The notes under the pieces: model-generated
What the model was told of the DNA's origin: nothing
Database searches by the model: none
Seen by the model: only the letters and a program-made list of their open reading frames with translations
Position numbers and translations under genes: made by a program
Source of the DNA: Actinoplanes sp. TBRC 11911
GTDB taxonomy: Bacteria; Actinomycetota; Actinomycetes; Mycobacteriales; Micromonosporaceae
Assembly: GCF_012933445.1 (NCBI RefSeq)
Contig: NZ_JABBNC010000004.1
Location: 248,001-312,000 of the forward strand
Reading direction: 5' to 3'
DNA length: 64,000 bases
Shown here: positions 38,971 through 47,413 of the stretch, piece after piece
Numbering within the stretch: position 1 is the first letter of the stretch
Layout of the letters: each line of letters starts with the position of its first letter

Positions 38971-39876
38971 TTACTCGCCGTCCCGGGACTGTTCGGCCAG
39001 GAATCGCTCCAGCTCCGCGCCGAGCTCGTCGGCGGTCGGCAGCGGCCGGTCGTTGTCGGCCAGCAGGTTGCCCTCGCGACCGCGCAGGAAGGCGTCGTAC
39101 TGCGCCTCCAGCGAGGCGACCAGACGGCTGGCCTGCTCGTCGTCCTCGACCTGCTTGTCGATCTCGTCGCGGATCAGCCCGGCCGCGTCGCGCAGCTCGC
39201 CGGTCGGCAGCGCGAGCCCGCTGGATGACGACACCGAGTCGAGCAGCAGCTCGGCGGCGGCGGGGTAGTTGGTCTGGGCCAGATAGTGCGGCACGTGCGC
39301 CGAATATCCGACGGCGTCGCGACCGGACTCGCCCAGCCGGAACTCCAGCAGATTTCCGACACTGGCCGGCACCTGCACCCGCTGCAGCCACGGCTCGAAG
39401 TCGTCGATCAGCTTCTTGTCGGTGGCGTGCTTGGTGAGGCCGACCGGACGGGTGTGCGGCACCGCCATCGGGATCGCGTTGAGGCCGATCGTGAGGCGGA
39501 CGTCGAACCGCTCGATCAGTCCCTTGAGAGCGGCGATGAACCGTTCCCATTGAAGATCCGGTTCCGGGCCGGCGAGCAGCAGGAACTCGGTGCCGAGCTG
39601 ATCCTGCACGAGGTGCAGCTCGAGGCTCGGCTGGTCATAGGACTCCCAGTGGTCCTCCACGAAGATCATCGTGGGGCGGCGCGACCGGTAGTCGAGAAGC
39701 TGGTCCAGGTCAAAGGTGGCGACGACCCGGCTGTCCAGGTGGTCCAGAAGATTCTGGCGGGAGAGCTGGATCGCGCTGCCCGCGTCGACGAACCCGGTGA
39801 GCGCCTGGACGAGCACCGGCTTGTCCAAGACCGGCAGATCGTCGGCCAACTCGTAGAGCTCGTGTGGGTCGAGCAC
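38971..39876 (-). CDS. PAC2 family protein
   Basis: A 301-residue protein. GTG 39876 has AGGAGG 8 bases upstream (VLDPHELYELADDLPVLDKP); a frame open to 39921 starts without one. The PAC2 pattern is clear: VLVQALTGFVDAGSAIQLSR near the N terminus, then LELHLVQDQLGTEFLLLAGP, and GLNAIPMAVPHTRPVGLTKH. PAC2 proteins are related to proteasome assembly chaperone 2 and are widespread in proteasome-bearing actinobacteria; their biochemical role is unknown. A charged coiled C-terminal tail ends the protein. Confidence 0.88.
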   Translation of the reverse strand: MLDPHELYELADDLPVLDKPVLVQALTGFVDAGSAIQLSRQNLLDHLDSRVVATFDLDQLLDYRSRRPTMIFVEDHWESYDQPSLELHLVQDQLGTEFLLLAGPEPDLQWERFIAALKGLIERFDVRLTIGLNAIPMAVPHTRPVGLTKHATDKKLIDDFEPWLQRVQVPASVGNLLEFRLGESGRDAVGYSAHVPHYLAQTNYPAAAELLLDSVSSSSGLALPTGELRDAAGLIRDEIDKQVEDDEQASRLVASLEAQYDAFLRGREGNLLADNDRPLPTADELGAELERFLAEQSRDGE

Positions 39877-40112
39877 GTGGAGGACCTCCTGTGCAAAAAA
39901 ACGGGTAACCCGTGCCAACAACGGCTGTCCGCCATTAATTCCGCGGAACGGCTGATCATGCCAAACCGCTGTCGAAGCGATGCGGTGACCTTCGTCCCGT
40001 GATTCAAGTCATGCCGGATTCGAGGGAACAAGGTCGTTAACAGGGGTCGCGTGCACGTGCATATGCAAGGCACAATGCAACCAAGAACCCTCCTTCCCCC
40101 CAGGAGCGATCT
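39877..40112. other. Divergent intergenic region with several palindromes
   Basis: This 236-base gap separates the divergent PAC2 and EcsC genes. It contains ACGGGT-A-ACCCGT and TTCCGCGGAA palindromes close to the PAC2 start and a GTGCACGTGCATATGCA run nearer to EcsC. These are plausible regulatory sites for the two promoters, but no regulator can be named. Confidence 0.4.
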
Positions 40113-40805
40113 GTGAGCAACCCTGAAGTCCTCGCGGAGCATGGCCACGAGACCGAGGCGCCACCCGGCTCTCTCTGGTCGCGCATGAAGGCCGATCCGC
40201 AGTACGCACCCGAGCACCTCGCCCTTGAGGCCGTGCGCAAGCTCGGTCCGGAAGCCGCGGTGTGGGCCGAGCGGATGCGTGAAGGCCAGCCCGACCTCAC
40301 CCCCGACGCGCTGGCCGAGCTCGCGGTTCAGCGCTTCACCACGCTAGCTCGGATCTCCGGCGCGGTGTCCGGGGCGACCGGGCTGCCCGGAGCCGTTCTC
40401 GACGTCGGGGTGCTCGCCTGGAACCAGAGCCGCATGGTGCTGCACATCGCGGCGGCGTACGGGCAGGATCCGAGCCAGAACGAGCGGGCCACCGAGCTGC
40501 TGGTCCTCCAGCGGGTGCACAAGGTCACCGACTCGGCCCGCACCGCCCTGGGGGTGGCGTCCGGCCGGGAGCGGGCCAGCCGCCTGTTCGACAGCTCGCA
40601 CAGCCGCCCGCTGTCCGGTCAGATGCTGCGCCTCGGGGTGAAACTCGCCCACATGGCCGGTGTCCGGGCCGCGAAGCGCATGTTCGCCAAGATCGTCCCT
40701 GGGGCCGTGGTCGTGCTCGGCACCTGGGTCAACTCCGCCGCCACCAAGGATCTGGCCTCGCGCAGCCGGGCGCTGTACCGCCCGCGGTACGCCACCGCCG
40801 CTTAA
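40113..40805 (+). CDS. EcsC family protein
   Basis: A 230-residue protein starting at GTG 40113, with AGGAG 6 bases upstream. The EcsC-domain features include FTTLARISGAVSGATGLPGA, VLAWNQSRMVLHIAAAYGQD and a glycine-rich helical C terminus (LAHMAGVRAAKRMFAKIVPG). In Bacillus EcsC accompanies the EcsAB exporter, but in actinobacteria the domain is found in stand-alone proteins of unknown function. It has moderately hydrophobic helices but no clear membrane anchor. Confidence 0.85.
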   Translation: MSNPEVLAEHGHETEAPPGSLWSRMKADPQYAPEHLALEAVRKLGPEAAVWAERMREGQPDLTPDALAELAVQRFTTLARISGAVSGATGLPGAVLDVGVLAWNQSRMVLHIAAAYGQDPSQNERATELLVLQRVHKVTDSARTALGVASGRERASRLFDSSHSRPLSGQMLRLGVKLAHMAGVRAAKRMFAKIVPGAVVVLGTWVNSAATKDLASRSRALYRPRYATAA

Positions 40806-40836
40806 GAGATTCGGCGCGCGCGCCGATCGGTAGTAC

Positions 40837-41421
40837 GTGCGAGGTCGTTGGCTGGGCACCCTGCTGCTCGCGCCGCTGCTGCTGGGCGGCTGCGGCTCGA
40901 CGGGCACGACGTCCGCGACCGCCTCACCCGCGCCCAGCGGCTCGCCCTGGGTGATCGTCGCCAACGGCAAGGCCACCCCGTCCGCCGGGCCCACCGGATT
41001 CACCGGCACGCCCAGCCCGTTCCCGAGCGGTTTCCTGCCGCTGCCCCCGACCATGCCGCCGGCCGCCGCCGCGACGCCGACCGCCTCCTGCGTCGGCAAG
41101 GTCCACGGCCAGATCAACGGCGCCTCCGCCGTGACGTCCGCCACCGCCGCGAACGTGACCTGGTACAACCCGGGCGGCAACGACATCACCGAGTACCGGG
41201 TCACCGCGATCGCGCAGAACCTCGCGACCGGTGAGCAGCGTGACGTCGGCTGGACGGTGATCACCCCGAGCGCGACCTGCGGTTTCATGACGGCGACCGT
41301 GAGCGGCCTGGATCGCAAGACCTACTACGTCTTCTCGGTCGACGCGGTCCGCACCCGCATCGGCCGGGACAGCACGATCGCCGAGACCATCGCCCGGACG
41401 CTCCCTATCCAGACGGGGTGA
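40837..41421 (+). CDS. Lipoprotein with fibronectin-III-like domain
   Basis: A 194-residue protein: signal peptide and lipobox VRGRWLGTLLLAPLLLGGC (cysteine at residue 19), then a serine/threonine/proline-rich linker (20-85) and a beta-sandwich domain (ASAVTSATAANVTWYNPGGN, EYRVTAIAQNLATGEQ, VSGLDRKTYYVFSVDAVRT) with the FnIII spacing of W, Y and G. Two cysteines (near residues 88 and 148) could pair. It would sit on the outer face of the membrane as a binding or adhesion module. Its 3' end overlaps the convergent epimerase by 17 bases. Confidence 0.75.
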   Translation: MRGRWLGTLLLAPLLLGGCGSTGTTSATASPAPSGSPWVIVANGKATPSAGPTGFTGTPSPFPSGFLPLPPTMPPAAAATPTASCVGKVHGQINGASAVTSATAANVTWYNPGGNDITEYRVTAIAQNLATGEQRDVGWTVITPSATCGFMTATVSGLDRKTYYVFSVDAVRTRIGRDSTIAETIARTLPIQTG

Positions 41422-42256
41422 GCGTGTAGCGCGGCTTCCACCCCTGCGCCTTCGCCCGCGAGATGTCCAGCACCATGCCCTCGGTGACCTGGTCGATCGT
41501 GTACCGGGTGAGGACTGGCGACGGGCGCAGACCGGCCACCGCGGCCAGGGCGCGCACCGCCGCGACCGGCACGTGCCGCACCGGCACGCCGAGCACCGAC
41601 GAAACGATCTCATCCCGCCGGTACGCCACGCCGTCGGTGATGTTGTACGCGCCGGCCGGCCAGCCCGGCGCCGTCAGGCACGCGTCGGCCAGGTTGCGCA
41701 CGTCGGTCAGGCTCAGCGTCACGTCCGGTCCGGGCAGCCACGCGCGGCCGCCCCGGACGATTCGCCGCAATCGGGGCATCAGGTGCGGATCGGCGTCGCC
41801 GTAGACCGCGCGAGGCCGCAGCACCACCGCTCCTGCCGCGAGCGCCAGCTTCTCGCCGGCTGCTTTCGTACGCCCGTACGCCGTACGCTGCGCCTGAATC
41901 GGATGGTCCTCGGTGAGCGCCGCCGCGTAGGGCCCGGGACGGTAGACGCTGGCGCTGCTGACCCAGACCACCGGCCGTCCCGCCGCCGCGTCCAGCAATC
42001 GCCGCGCGCCGTCGACGTTCACCGCCCGGAAGGCGTCCTCGGCACCGCGCCGCGGATCGCCGACCGCAGCGGCCAGATGCACGACGACATCCGCGCCGGC
42101 CAGATCCGGGGTCTCGGTCGCGGCGTCCCAGCGGACGTGCCGCCCGACCGGCCCCGGGCGCCGCCCGACGCAGAGCACCTCGGCCCCCGACGCGGCCGCG
42201 AGCCGGGCCACCTCGCCGCCGCAGAACCCGCTGGCCCCGGTGACCGCGATCCGCAT
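41405..42256 (-). CDS. NAD-dependent epimerase/dehydratase (extended SDR)
   Basis: A 283-residue protein started at ATG 42256 (GGAGG upstream). The NAD motif is MRIAVTGASGFCGGEVARLA, with D in GADVVVHLAAA. The catalytic triad is formed by Ser in VWVSSASVYRPG and Y-x3-K in TAYGRTKAAGE, followed by LRPRAVYGDADP. It resembles the 3-beta-HSD/NAD-sugar epimerase branch; the substrate is not evident. A frame open as far as 43771 on this strand is only a shadow of the antiporter gene. Confidence 0.88.
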   Translation of the reverse strand: MRIAVTGASGFCGGEVARLAAASGAEVLCVGRRPGPVGRHVRWDAATETPDLAGADVVVHLAAAVGDPRRGAEDAFRAVNVDGARRLLDAAAGRPVVWVSSASVYRPGPYAAALTEDHPIQAQRTAYGRTKAAGEKLALAAGAVVLRPRAVYGDADPHLMPRLRRIVRGGRAWLPGPDVTLSLTDVRNLADACLTAPGWPAGAYNITDGVAYRRDEIVSSVLGVPVRHVPVAAVRALAAVAGLRPSPVLTRYTIDQVTEGMVLDISRAKAQGWKPRYTLTPSG

Positions 42257-42304
42257 ATCGCCTCCGTGGGTCGTCTCGTCCGAGACATTATCTAAGCTTC
42301 CGGC

Positions 42305-43879
42305 ATGGAGAGCATCGTCGACGTGGTCGCGCTGGTGGCGATCTCGGTCGTCGGCGCGGCTCTGGCCCGCCGTCTCGGATTCGTCGCGCCGCTGGTGCTG
42401 CTCGTGGCCGGCCTCGGGCTGTCCTACGTTCCGGGCCTGCCCGAGGTGCACGTCGAGCCGGAACTCGTGCTGATCGGCATCCTGCCGCCGCTGCTGTACG
42501 TGGCCGCGCTGCAGACCTCGGTGCCCGCCTTCCGCCGGGCGCTGCGCCCGATCCTGATGCTGGCGATCGGCCTGGTGCTGGTCACCGCGTTCGTGATCGG
42601 CATCGTCGTGCACCTGTTGTTGCCGGCCGTGCCGTTCGCCGCCTGCGTGGCGCTCGGCGCGATCGTCGCCCCGCCGGACGCCGTGTCCGCGACCGCTATC
42701 GCGCGCCGGGTCGGGCTGCCGCGCCGGACCGTGACCATTCTGGAGGGTGAGAGCCTGCTGAACGACGCGACCGCGCTGGTGCTGGTGCGGTTGTCGGTCG
42801 CGGCTCTGGCCGGTAGTGCGGTCGGGCTCGGGCCGATCGCGGGCGAGGTGGCGCTCAAGGCGGGCGGCGGGGTGGTGATCGGGCTGGCCGCCGCGTGGGG
42901 GGCCGCCAAGCTGCACCGGCGGATCGAGGACTCGCTGCTCGACGACGCGGTCTCGCTGCTGACCCCGTTCGTGGTGGTGATCGTGGCGGAGGAGTTGCGG
43001 GCCTCGAGCGTGGTGGCCGTGGTGATCACCGGGCTCTACCTGGGGCACCGCTTCGCGTACCTGTTGTCGGCCACCTCGCGGCTGCAGATGGAGGCGGTCT
43101 GGCGGCTGACCAACTTCCTGCTCGAAGGCGTCGTCTTCCTGCTCGTCGGCCTGCAACTGCGCTCGCTCGTGGAGCACATCGGGGTCGCCCGCAGCACCAC
43201 CATCGCGGTGAGCGCGGCCGTCGTCGGCACGCTGATCCTGCTCCGCTTCGCCTGGATGTACCCCGCGACGTACTCGTTCTATCTGTTCCCCCGGGTCCGG
43301 GCCCGGGAGGCGCCGCCGCCGATCACCGTGCCGACCGTGATCGCCTGGGCCGGCATGCGCGGCGTGGTCACGCTCGCGGCCGCGCAGACGTTGCCGGTGC
43401 CGGGGGAGAACGGGGTACCGGACTATCCTCGGAACCTGTTCATCTTCGTCGCGTTCGCGGTGATCGTGGTGACGCTGCTGCTGCAGGGCACCACGCTGCC
43501 GTGGGTGGCGGTGCGGTTGCGCGTGCAGGCGAACACCACGACCGAGGACGCGCTGGCCGAGGCCGGTGTGCAATATCAGGCCGGCCGCGCGGCGCTGGAG
43601 GCGCTCGAGGCGAACGCGGACGGCGCTCCGCCGACCGTTGTCGATCGACTGCGGGCCCTGGTCGACAGCCGGTCCAACAACGCGTGGGAACGGCTGGGCA
43701 ACCAGCAGCAGGAGACACCCTCGGCGGCGTACGGTCGGCTGCGACGCGAGATGATCAACGCGGAACGGCACGTCTTCAAGATCGCCCGCAACGAGGGGCG
43801 GATCCCCGAAGAGGTGCTCACCCGCGCCCAGCGTGATCTGGACCTGGAAGAGTCCCAGCTGCGACGGAGTGACGATTGA
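42305..43879 (+). CDS. Na+/H+ antiporter (CPA1 family)
   Basis: A 524-residue cation:proton antiporter with about 11-12 hydrophobic segments in residues 1-395. The transport-site helix reads ALGAIVAPPDAVSATAIARR, with the conserved aspartate, and the ILEGESLLNDATALVLVRLS helix is typical of CPA1 (NhaP/Nha1-like Na+/H+ exchangers). A cytoplasmic helical tail (396-524) follows, including ALVDSRSNNAWERL. Bacterial CPA1 members with this tail export Na+ for pH and salt control. The stop overlaps the next gene's TTG start. Confidence 0.9.
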   Translation: MESIVDVVALVAISVVGAALARRLGFVAPLVLLVAGLGLSYVPGLPEVHVEPELVLIGILPPLLYVAALQTSVPAFRRALRPILMLAIGLVLVTAFVIGIVVHLLLPAVPFAACVALGAIVAPPDAVSATAIARRVGLPRRTVTILEGESLLNDATALVLVRLSVAALAGSAVGLGPIAGEVALKAGGGVVIGLAAAWGAAKLHRRIEDSLLDDAVSLLTPFVVVIVAEELRASSVVAVVITGLYLGHRFAYLLSATSRLQMEAVWRLTNFLLEGVVFLLVGLQLRSLVEHIGVARSTTIAVSAAVVGTLILLRFAWMYPATYSFYLFPRVRAREAPPPITVPTVIAWAGMRGVVTLAAAQTLPVPGENGVPDYPRNLFIFVAFAVIVVTLLLQGTTLPWVAVRLRVQANTTTEDALAEAGVQYQAGRAALEALEANADGAPPTVVDRLRALVDSRSNNAWERLGNQQQETPSAAYGRLRREMINAERHVFKIARNEGRIPEEVLTRAQRDLDLEESQLRRSDD

Positions 43880-44139
43880 CCTGCGATCACCTCAAGGAGG
43901 CCGGCGACGTCCGGCCGCTGACGGCGTACGAGGACGGCTGCCCCGAGTGCGCCCACGAGGGCCTGCGCGACTGGGTGCACCTGAGGGTGTGCCTGAGCTG
44001 TGGGCAAGTGGCCTGCTGCGACTCGTCGCCGCGCCGGCACATGTCGGCCCACCACCAGAGCACCGGGCATCCGGTGATGCGCTCCTACGAGCCCGGCGAG
44101 AACTGGCGCTGGTGTTTCACCGATGAACTTCTAGGCTGA
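43876..44139 (+). CDS. UBP-type zinc finger protein coupled to the antiporter
   Basis: An 87-residue protein starting at TTG 43876, overlapping the antiporter's stop by four bases. Cysteine/histidine spacing (C..H, CPEC, VCLSCGQVACCDSS, HMSAHHQSTGHP, then W-W-C) is the ZnF-UBP fold, which in eukaryotes binds ubiquitin C termini. In many actinobacteria this domain is fused to, or encoded beside, an Na+/H+ antiporter; here it is a separate coupled gene. The partner it recognises in bacteria is unknown. Confidence 0.88.
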   Translation: MTCDHLKEAGDVRPLTAYEDGCPECAHEGLRDWVHLRVCLSCGQVACCDSSPRRHMSAHHQSTGHPVMRSYEPGENWRWCFTDELLG

Positions 44140-44145
44140 CCTTTC

Positions 44146-45069
44146 ATGCGGACTCTCTTCGTGGGTGCCGGGGCGACCGGCGGATACTTCGGCGGCCGGC
44201 TGGCGTCCGGAGGCAAGGACGTGACCTTCCTGGTCCGCCCGGGCCGGGCCGCCACGTTGCGCGAGCGCGGGTTACGGATCAAGTCGCCGGGATCCGAGAC
44301 CGTGGTGCAGCCGCGGCTGATCACCGCCGACCGGGTGGACGGGCCGTACGACCTGGTGGTCATCGCCGTGAAGAGCTATTTCCTCGAGCAGGCGATGATC
44401 GACCTGGCGCCGGCGGTCGGACCGTCGACCGTGGTGGTGCCGCTGCTCAACGGCATGCGGCACGTCGAGGAACTGGTGGGCGCGTTCGGACCGGAACGTG
44501 CGTGGGGCGGCCTGTGCTTCGTGCAGGCCACCCTGAACGCCGACGGCGACGTCGTCCGCACCGGGGCCATGCACCGCCTCGGCTACGGGCCGCTGGACGG
44601 CTCGGCGGATCCGCGACTGCCCGCGGTGACCGAGGCGCTGACCGGCGAGGAGTTCGACTCCCACCCGTCTCGCACGATCGTGCAGGACATGTGGGAGAAA
44701 TGGCAGTACCTGGCGAGCATGGCGGCCATCACCACGCTGATGGGCGGCACGACCGCGGAGGTCAACGCGGTGCCCGGCGGTGCCGAGTTCTCCGCCCGGG
44801 TGGTGGCCGAGGCGCTCGCCGTGCTCACCGCGGCCGGGCACGATCCGCGGCCCGGCGCGCTGACGCTGCTCCACGACGACACGCACACCACGACACGGCA
44901 GGTGTCGACGTCGATGTACCGCGACATGGTGGCCGGCCTGCCGGTGGAGGCCGAGGCCGTGCTCGGCGACTTCGTCAACGAGGCCGGCAAGGCGGGCGTG
45001 CCGGCCCCGATGTTCGCCGCCGCCTACGCGCACATGCGTGTCTACGCCGCGCGGCGCTCGGCCGGATAG
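44146..45069 (+). CDS. 2-dehydropantoate 2-reductase (ketopantoate reductase) family protein
   Basis: A 307-residue NADPH-dependent reductase. The Rossmann motif is MRTLFVGAGATGGYFGGRLA, then VVIAVKSYFLEQAMIDLAP and LLNGMRHVEELVGAF. A catalytic lysine is expected in the EKWQYLASMAAITTLMGG helix and an acid in VEAEAVLGDFVNEA. This fold reduces ketopantoate in the vitamin B5 pathway, but actinobacteria often carry several paralogues with other 2-oxoacid substrates, so panE is not assigned. It starts 6 bases after the UBP zinc-finger gene. Confidence 0.87.
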   Translation: MRTLFVGAGATGGYFGGRLASGGKDVTFLVRPGRAATLRERGLRIKSPGSETVVQPRLITADRVDGPYDLVVIAVKSYFLEQAMIDLAPAVGPSTVVVPLLNGMRHVEELVGAFGPERAWGGLCFVQATLNADGDVVRTGAMHRLGYGPLDGSADPRLPAVTEALTGEEFDSHPSRTIVQDMWEKWQYLASMAAITTLMGGTTAEVNAVPGGAEFSARVVAEALAVLTAAGHDPRPGALTLLHDDTHTTTRQVSTSMYRDMVAGLPVEAEAVLGDFVNEAGKAGVPAPMFAAAYAHMRVYAARRSAG

Positions 45070-45301
45070 CGCCGGTACGCACCCGCATGTTGCGGTGAAG
45101 CTCACCGTGCGTCACCCGTTCGGGGTCCGAAAGTGATCGGCGGGGCGCCTCTATGCTCGGTCCCGGGCGCGGGAACCGTGGTCCGCGCGGGCGTCAGCAG
45201 GCCGGTCGGCCAGAATGAAGCTGCGGCCGCCGCACAGGATTACACCGGCGGCCGGGTGGGCAATGAGGCCGCGCCGACGGTTGAGGGGCAGGAGCGAAAA
45301 T

Positions 45302-47413
45302 ATGCAGGTTTGGCCTGGTCATAGGTACCCGCTGGGTGCCACGTACGACGGCACGGGCACGAACTTCGCGATCTTCTCCGAAGGGGCCGAGGCGGTCGAG
45401 CTGTGCCTGTTCGATCCGTCCGGAAACGAACGCAAGGTCCAGCTGCACGAACAGGACGCCTTCGTCTGGCACGCCTACCTGCCCGGTGTCGAGCCGGGGC
45501 AGCGGTACGGCTACCGGGTGTACGGCCCGTACGATCCGTCCCGCGGGCTTCGCTACAACCCGCACAAACTGCTTCTCGACCCGTACGCCCGGGCGGTGGA
45601 CGCGGACGTGCAGTGGCATCCGTCGCTCTACGCCTACGACTTCGACAACCCGGATCAGATGTCCGACCTCGACTCCGCGCCGTACATGGCCAAGGGCGTC
45701 GTGGTGAACCCGTACTTCGACTGGGGCAACGACCGGCGCCCGGACATCCCGTACCACCACTCGGTGATCTACGAGACGCACGTCAAGGGCCTCACCGAGC
45801 GCCACCCGGACGTCCCGAAGGACATGCGCGGCAGCTACTCGGCGCTCGGCCATCCGGCGATCATCGAGCACCTCAAGAGCCTGGGCGTCACCGCTGTCGA
45901 GCTGATGCCGGTGCACCAGTTCGTGCACGACAACCGGCTGCACGACCTGGGCCTGCACAACTACTGGGGCTACAACACGCTCGGCTTCTTCGCGCCGTAC
46001 CAGGGCTATTCGTCGACCGGGACGCTGGGCCAGCAGACCCAGGAGTTCCGCGGCATGGTCAAGGCGCTGCACAAGGCCGGCATGGAGGTGATCCTCGACG
46101 TCGTCTACAACCACACCGCCGAGGGCAACCACCTGGGCCCGACGCTCTCGCTGAAGGGCATCGACAACCGCACGTACTACCGGCTGGTGGACGATCAACC
46201 GCAGTTCTACATGGACTACACCGGTACGGGTAACAGCCTCAACGTGCGCAGCCCCCAGAGCCTCCAGCTGATCATGGACTCGTTGCGGTACTGGGTCACC
46301 GAGATGCACGTCGACGGCTTCCGGTTCGACCTGGCCTCGACGCTGGCCCGGGAGTTCTACGACGTGGACCGGCTGTCCACCTTCTTCGAGGTGGTCCAGC
46401 AGGACCCGGTGGTCGGCCAGGTGAAGCTGATCGCCGAGCCGTGGGACGTCGGCCCCGGCGGCTACCAGGTGGGCAACTTCCCGCCGAACTGGACCGAGTG
46501 GAACGGGAAATACCGCGACACGGTCCGCGACTTCTGGCGCGGCGAGCCGGCCACCCTGGCCGAGTTCGCGTCGCGGATCACCGGTTCCGCGGACCTGTAC
46601 CAGGACGACGGCCGCAAGCCGTTCCACTCGATCAACTTCGTGACGGCGCACGACGGGTTCACGCTGGGCGACCTGGTCGCCTACAACGACAAGCACAACG
46701 AGGCCAACGGCGAGGACAACCGCGACGGCGAGAGCCACAACCGGTCGTGGAACTGCGGCATCGAGGGTCCCACCGACGACCCCGCGGTGCTGGCGTTGCG
46801 GGCCAAGCAGCGGCGCAACTTCATGGCCACGCTGATGCTCAGCCAGGGCGTGCCGATGATCTCGCACGGCGACGAGCTGGGCCGCACCCAGCAGGGCAAC
46901 AACAACGCGTACTGCCAGGACAACGAGGTGTCCTGGGTGGACTGGGCCGACGCGGACGAGCAGCTGCTCGAGTTCACCCGCAAACTGACCGCGTTCCGGC
47001 ACCGCCACCAGGTGTTCCAGCGGCGCCGGTTCTTCACCGGGCTGCCGGTGACCGCGCGCGGCGGCGGTGACCCGCTGCCCGACCTGGAGTGGTTCACCCC
47101 GGACGGCCGGCAGATGGCCGGCGACGACTGGGGCAACGACTTCGGCCGGGCGGTCGCGCTGTTCGTCAACGGGGAGGGCATCCGGGAGCGCGGCCAGTAC
47201 GGGCAGCGGCACGTGGACAGCTCGTTCCTGCTGTTCTTCAACGCGCACGACGCGCCCATCGAGTTCGCCACGCCTTCCGCCGAGTACGGCGAGAAGTGGG
47301 AAAAGATCATCGAGACGGCCGAGCCGTCCCCGGACCGGCCGGTCGTCGTCGAGGCCGGCAGCAAGGTCTGGGTCCCGGACCGGTCACTCATCGTGCTGGA
47401 CAGGACGGTCTGA
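45302..47413 (+). CDS. glgX: Glycogen debranching enzyme GlgX/TreX type
   Basis: A 703-residue GH13 isoamylase-type enzyme starting at ATG 45302 behind GGAG; it hydrolyses alpha-1,6 branches of glycogen or limit dextrins to give linear maltodextrins. An N-terminal CBM48-like domain covers residues about 1-110, followed by the GH13 barrel: nucleophile Asp near 343 in VDGFRFDLAS, acid Glu near 378 in LIAEPWDVGP, and stabilising Asp near 450 in FVTAHDGFTLGDL. It is the first gene of the glgX-treY-treZ operon and supplies the linear substrate for the next two enzymes. The treY start follows directly after its stop. Confidence 0.95.
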   Translation: MQVWPGHRYPLGATYDGTGTNFAIFSEGAEAVELCLFDPSGNERKVQLHEQDAFVWHAYLPGVEPGQRYGYRVYGPYDPSRGLRYNPHKLLLDPYARAVDADVQWHPSLYAYDFDNPDQMSDLDSAPYMAKGVVVNPYFDWGNDRRPDIPYHHSVIYETHVKGLTERHPDVPKDMRGSYSALGHPAIIEHLKSLGVTAVELMPVHQFVHDNRLHDLGLHNYWGYNTLGFFAPYQGYSSTGTLGQQTQEFRGMVKALHKAGMEVILDVVYNHTAEGNHLGPTLSLKGIDNRTYYRLVDDQPQFYMDYTGTGNSLNVRSPQSLQLIMDSLRYWVTEMHVDGFRFDLASTLAREFYDVDRLSTFFEVVQQDPVVGQVKLIAEPWDVGPGGYQVGNFPPNWTEWNGKYRDTVRDFWRGEPATLAEFASRITGSADLYQDDGRKPFHSINFVTAHDGFTLGDLVAYNDKHNEANGEDNRDGESHNRSWNCGIEGPTDDPAVLALRAKQRRNFMATLMLSQGVPMISHGDELGRTQQGNNNAYCQDNEVSWVDWADADEQLLEFTRKLTAFRHRHQVFQRRRFFTGLPVTARGGGDPLPDLEWFTPDGRQMAGDDWGNDFGRAVALFVNGEGIRERGQYGQRHVDSSFLLFFNAHDAPIEFATPSAEYGEKWEKIIETAEPSPDRPVVVEAGSKVWVPDRSLIVLDRTV

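Noticed and set aside
41405-43771. A 788-codon minus-strand frame giving the epimerase a 500-residue N-terminal extension
   Set aside because: The extension is antisense to the Na+/H+ antiporter and is of low complexity. The epimerase has its own start with GGAGG at 42256.
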